Source of the DNA: Ampullaceana balthica
Lineage: Eukaryota > Mollusca > Gastropoda > Lymnaeidae
Assembly (NCBI GenBank): GCA_944989445.1
Contig: CALYLW010000015.1
Span: forward strand, 2,310,540 to 2,374,539
Direction: 5' to 3'
Length of the DNA stretch: 64,000 nt
Shown here: positions 59,550 through 64,000 of the stretch, piece after piece
Numbering within the stretch: the stretch's first letter is position 1
Layout of the letters: every line of letters begins with the position of its first letter
Notes under the pieces: model-generated
Databases searched by the model: none
What the model was told of the DNA's origin: nothing
Seen by the model: the letters and a program-made list of their open reading frames with translations, nothing else
Translations under genes and position numbers: made by a program

Positions 59550-61885
59550 ATGCACACATGTTAGTCCATATATGATGTGATCAAAAGATATATTGTTTCA
59601 TAGTATATCTATTTAACGCAGGTTTCTTAATAAAACCACATTTAATCTTCATAATAGCACACGTATCATTAACATCTGAGGAAGAAAAAATAATAATTTT
59701 TAAGCCACTGTCTTTACATAAGATTTTCCCCATCAATTAATTACTTTAATTTAATGAAGACCGATCATCATTAATTGTAAACTCTCATCCCCAAAGTCTC
59801 ACACTTCGCGTCATGTTTAACTTGAAATAATGATTTTTAATTATATAAATAACATTCATGTCGATCACAACGATACGAAACAAAGAGAGAAAACATGGTT
59901 TTTTGTTAAAATTACAAAATAAATTTACATAATATTAACAACGAAGAGAAAAAAATGCACGAAAAACCTGTTCAGATGGTGTTTAACAAAGGACATGTTT
60001 ATACATTGGTAATATTCATATAAGTTTTAAAGGCAATTGAAAATAAGAGCAGTAAACAACTTGGCATTTTCAGGCAAGTTGACAGATCCAGCATTAGAGC
60101 ATCATCTCAACCAGGACATGCATATACATATGCTCCTAACATCAAAAAGTAAAGTTAATTATACTACAACACCAGTGTTTTAATCAAAAATGATTTTTTA
60201 AAATTAATCAGTTATGATTTTTAAAATAAAGCAATTCAAAAAGTCTTTTAATGATAGCTGAGATGAATTAGTTTATCTTGCCATGTTTGTTATGAGCAAT
60301 ATCAGTAAATTATGTTAATTATCTTTAGGATAAAGCCATGGACATGAAAGATAATTATAAAGGACATATTATAAAAACATTAGTATCATGTAATTGTAAT
60401 TTATTGAGGCTAAATGAGCATACATGTTTGAAGATCAAAGAATGTGAAACTTCTATGCGTGAATTCGAAAAAAAAGTATATATAAACTCTGTGTGATAAT
60501 GACGACTAAAACACGTACAATTTTTATGGGTAAGAAATGTAATTATTACTTTAGGTAATTAAAAAAACACAAACAACTAAGTACAGGGACAATATAAAGA
60601 TTTTAAATTTAATTTGAAGAAAACTCTCCGAGAACTGATCTCAAATCTAGTATATTATTTTACAGACATTTTAGTAGTCACGAAACAAGTATAGAAATAG
60701 TTGAAACATCGGTGGATCATTAATAATATTAGGAAGTATCTTCCGACATGCCGCTGGATTTTAATTTAGCGAAACATTTTCCCCGTGAATATTCCCATCC
60801 GGATTATCAAGGCTAAAATTATATTTTAAAAAAAAAGAAAAGAAAAAGATAATTCAAAGGGGTAACAAAACGAATTGATTTTTCTGGAATATTGAAAGAG
60901 ACGTTTGATTGTAAATAATAACTTTATCGGTACAAGATTTTGATGAAATCAACAAATAACATAGTGATGTATGGTTGATGGACACCCCCCCCCCTAACAA
61001 AATACAAATAAAAATAAATAAATTTTAAAAATGTATACTAATTGTGAAATGAAAAATAATGAAATAATTTCTCACAAGCAAAGGCAGCAAACAGTGGTAG
61101 CAAAATTTTTAAAAAAGGCAAACAATTCAGTTTGTTTGGACACAATAAGATCTGGCAATAACCGAAAGGACTAAGGCTTATGTCGTATTGAAACATCACA
61201 TACGAAACAGGTAACATATAGAAACAAGGACTTTAAATCAAAAGATGAAATGATATTGTAAACATAATATACTGTTTCCCATACAGTGCTATAAACGTTG
61301 GAATAGTATAAAATGTTTTTAAAAAAAAACTGAAAAGGTATTATTTTTTCCTTCACCCTCTATTAAGTTTGAACATTTAAAAAAAACAACAAATAAATAA
61401 AAAATAAAAACAAATAAAAAATTTTTTTATAAAAAAATAAAAAAAACACAAACATTTGTCTTTTGTTTTATACATGTTACCAATTTTGATATTTTTTTCT
61501 TTGTTAATGAAAAAATTGAATATCGTATATAAAACACTTTTTAAAAAAATAAACGTATCTATAAATTACAATAAGAAACATCTTTAAAAAATTATTAAAA
61601 CATTCAGATGTAATTAACTGTATACTTTTCAAAGAAGCACATAGTGTATTGGTAAATAACCAAACTCAAAGAAGGTTCAGTTCTAGTTCTAGACTTTAAA
61701 AGCAATATGAAAAAAATGCGTGGTCCAGCCACAAACTTTAAGATGCTTATAGTAGAATGATGTCCATGATGCCAGCTAGGTCCTTGATGCTTCGGTGCCC
61801 ATGATATTACGGTGCCCATGATGCTACAATGACCATAATAATTGGAGTCCTGAGAATATTTGCCTTTGTTGTGAGCAGCGTCTGT
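59550..61885 (-). other. AT-rich region downstream of the alpha2delta-like gene, possibly its 3' UTR
   Basis: Poly-A/T-rich sequence with no recognised gene. A short ATGATG-rich, TGCCCATGATG.TAC-like repetition lies at 61755-61830. It follows the minus-strand stop at 61949, so part of it may be 3' UTR. Confidence 0.4.
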
Positions 61886-61975
61886 CAGTGGCACAAAGTA
61901 CGTCTGTCAGTGGCACATGTACGTCTGTCAGGGACACATGTACGTCTGTCAGTGGCACAAGTATGTCATCACTAT
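61880..61975 (-). repeat. 21-bp repeat carrying the alpha2delta stop codon, about 4 copies
   Basis: Minus strand: TGTGCCACTGACAGACGTAC, the last two codons, stop and following bases, recurs after the real stop at 61951-61949 with minor changes. Downstream copies therefore hold extra in-register TGA triplets in the 3' UTR. Confidence 0.85.
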
Positions 61976-63439
61976 TAACAATACCGTTAAGAGAACTGGG
62001 ACAGCTGAAGACAGTTGGCTGTAGCCCAAGGCAGACGATGGACCACACGGGGTGTCGGTCTGTGGGAGGACACAATAACAATTTGGTTGTAAAAGAGTTG
62101 AGAGTTCTGCTGTAAGTTGAACTATTAAATTGAGTTCATTACAAACGCTCAACACCCAAACTGATTCAAATAATTTGTTTAACATTACTTTAAAAAAAAA
62201 TTAAAGAAAAAAATATGTGGTCTTAATAACCAAACGATAGAAAAAATGTAACTATTCGGAAAGTTAAAAAGATAAGACCGAGGCTTTACACAATGAATCA
62301 TACAAGTGGGATTTTAGGTGAGTACCAATTAAATATTGTCTCTTCATTAATATGAAATGCTTTGTTTTCTTCGTTGCTAGCTGAATTGCCCTCGATAAAA
62401 TCTTACTTCACAAGCATCTCTGCTAGTTTGAACATGGCTGTGGGAAACCAGCTCAGCGTCTGCCGTTGGACATCAAACAATGTCTGGTGGTAAGGTCTTC
62501 TTTTAGACGGGCTTTTAGGAAGTGCCCAATGTGGCCCTTTTTTTAGACGTACATTTTAAGCAAATGAAGGCGGTTTTATTTTAATCTTTGTGGGAAGTCT
62601 TGACATACGAATGGTAGAGTTGTTTCGTTGTGATATAATTTTTTTTATATGACTTGTGTTTGCCAATTCACTGATGAAACATTCATAAGTAGGTTAAACG
62701 ACACCCAGGGGGACTGTGCTTACCTCATTCGAAGCATCCAGACAAAACAGTTCACTCGACCTTGTGCTGTCCACACGCTTTAATTCATTGGAGAAATTCA
62801 GGAGAATTTGACATTGAGTGTCTTCACCATGTACGGGAAGGTCAAGGACAAATATCCGAGTCTTTTATGCAATAAGTTTATTTTAATGTGTTTGACATTG
62901 AAAAAAACAACAACAACAACAACAAACTTTATAGATATCTTCAACAAAGTCGTTAACACATATCAATTTTAATATGTCCTTGAAGAATACGCCATGCAAT
63001 TTTAAACTTCTCATTTAAAAACCATTTATTCAAAAGCGAAAATAATTTTTAAAAATAATAAAACCGTTAGAGCTTATTTTTGGAGTTAAGATCGGGGCTG
63101 TAGCTTTATGTAACTCATTTACTGCAGTGATAACAAATGTGACAATTTATATGATTGACTAAAAATAATGTTGGTAATCAAACTGAACATCAAACTGAAC
63201 ATCAAACTGAACATCTATTTGAAAAAAAATCTCCCGTATTAAGGATATAGATGAGCTCCTGTGGTCTGCTGCTGAAGTAGAATGGGTGGTAGTTGCTGTG
63301 GCTCGATTTGACGGAGCTGTCAGTGGTGGTAGTGGTGTCCTCATCACTCGCCACTTTGCTGCTATTGCACACGCAGCTGGTGTCGACGACGATGAAAACG
63401 AGGTTGGTGTCGTTGAGCCACATCGCCTCGTAAAACCTC
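61949..63439 (-). CDS. Voltage-gated calcium channel alpha2delta-like subunit, C-terminal four exons
   Basis: Auxiliary subunit that traffics Cav channels to the surface. Exons 63439-63208, 62777-62724, 62451-62407 and 62059-61949 give 146 codons plus stop. The first reads RRFYEAMWLNDTNLVFIVVD, then TSCVCN, a Ser/Thr-rich insert and RPQELIYI; this parallels the family's TNL..LVxDxxCxC...EVxYN segment. Then come NRCS-RVDSTRSS, a Cys-containing stretch, CGPSSA (family CGGxS), and a terminal hydrophobic helix ending at TGA, typical of GPI attachment. Third positions of the first exon are strongly C/G, unlike the surroundings. Most donors are consensus, but the first exon's donor (GTTTGA, in a 12-bp tandem repeat) is weak. 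The third exon could instead start at 62437. Upstream exons lie beyond 64000. Confidence 0.72.
63171..63220 (-). repeat. 12-bp repeat at the donor of the first alpha2delta-like exon
   Basis: Minus strand: ATGTTCAGTTTG occurs three times in a row, beginning with the last codons of the exon (AGA TGT TCA). Each unit offers the same weak GTTTGA donor. Confidence 0.85.
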
Positions 63440-64000
63440 CTTGGATTGCCAACAACAACACAATACATCAGAGACGTACTGTATATACTTGAGTATTAGA
63501 CAATACATTAGAGAGATACTTTACATGCTCGAGTCAGCGGCGTAGCGTGGGTATGTGCCGCCTGGGACAGAACCCATCTTTTCCGCCCCCACATCCCCCC
63601 CCCCGAATTTTTTTATAATAATCCTATATAGAAGAGATAATTTTAATTAGAAAGTAATGATGACAATATACAATATACGAGTTTATGCTAGAAATAAATA
63701 GGAGATCTTTCATTTCTTGAAAACATTGAAGTTTTCTCCTTTTTCTCGTGTCACAATCTTTGATATATCAATATTGTCTGCAATGGGATACTCAATAGAC
63801 ACAATAGCTACTGATTAGTCAATCTTGGTGTATTCATTATTGATCGTAATCGATTTTTAGTCAACTTTATTTAAAAGTAGCGTCTCTCACAGTTGCCATT
63901 CAAAGTCCAGTACATTTGTTGGTGTACGAAAATCATATATTTTCCGAATTTTGTACCTGCCAAAACATCATATGAATTTCTACCTGCCAAAACATCATAT
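63440..64000 (-). other. Intronic sequence of the alpha2delta-like gene
   Basis: Acceptor side of the first visible exon. A hAT-type terminus (CAGCGGCGTAGCGTGGG) starts at 63535 with a C-run behind it. At the window end a 27-bp unit (CCTGCCAAAACATCATATGA...) is present nearly twice from 63955. No further exon was identified. Confidence 0.5.

Noticed and set aside
62287..62494. Plus-strand exon pair starting ATGAATCATACAAGTG with GTGAGT and GTAAGG donors
   Set aside because: It overlaps, on the opposite strand, the alpha2delta-like exon at 62407-62451. The minus-strand reading has family motifs and a coherent set of exons, so the plus-strand signals are probably coincidental.
63286..63492. 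Plus-strand frame MVVAVARFDGAVSGG...
   Set aside because: Shadow of the alpha2delta-like exon on the minus strand, where third positions show the coding bias.

Overview
This is a gene-poor, AT-rich, repeat-rich stretch of an animal nuclear genome. Protein-coding signal is split into short exons with GT-AG borders and compatible phases. Nearly all of the longer open frames are translations of minisatellites. The gene content (a G6PD close to the vertebrate enzyme in length and motifs, a Shisa/CYYR1-type membrane protein, a calcium-channel alpha2delta C-terminus) and the repeat landscape suggest an invertebrate. A mollusc, perhaps a gastropod, is my guess; the sequence does not settle it.

Genes. 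(1) 1-11168, minus: glucose-6-phosphate dehydrogenase, 12 coding exons, complete except for the last few codons beyond the left edge. (2) 38182-38539, minus: two small exons ending an unrecognised gene. (3) 42519-49391, plus: three exons of a CYYR1/Shisa-like cysteine-rich single-pass membrane protein with a PPxY tail; its signal-peptide exon was not found. (4) 61949-63439, minus: the last four exons of a voltage-gated calcium channel alpha2delta-like protein with a GPI-type C-terminus; the rest lies beyond the right edge. A weak coding-like stretch lies at 28511-28635.

Mobile DNA. A tRNA-Ser-like SINE (5 copies) and a Jockey/CR1-like LINE (5 truncated copies) share the same 3' hairpin plus (GATAA)n tail, so they look like a SINE-LINE pair. 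A 3.9-kb hAT element (50169-54027) has a perfect 8-bp target duplication. It sits inside another inverted-repeat element and carries four later insertions. A roughly 505-bp Helitron-like repeat forms a three-copy tandem array at 20705-22224 and an inverted pair near 31 kb. Several MITEs have clear terminal inverted repeats, and three of them have 8-bp (or 7/8) target duplications.

Tandem repeats. About 20 minisatellites are present, densest from 35.4 to 48.7 kb. The most unusual observation is that several begin exactly at exon ends. The G6PD exon 10 donor is present in four tandem copies. The CYYR1-like exon donor is present three times and grades into 1 kb of derived 21-bp repeats. The alpha2delta gene has repeats at one donor and at its stop codon. 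These arrays multiply functional splice donors or stop codons and may record a common mode of repeat birth.
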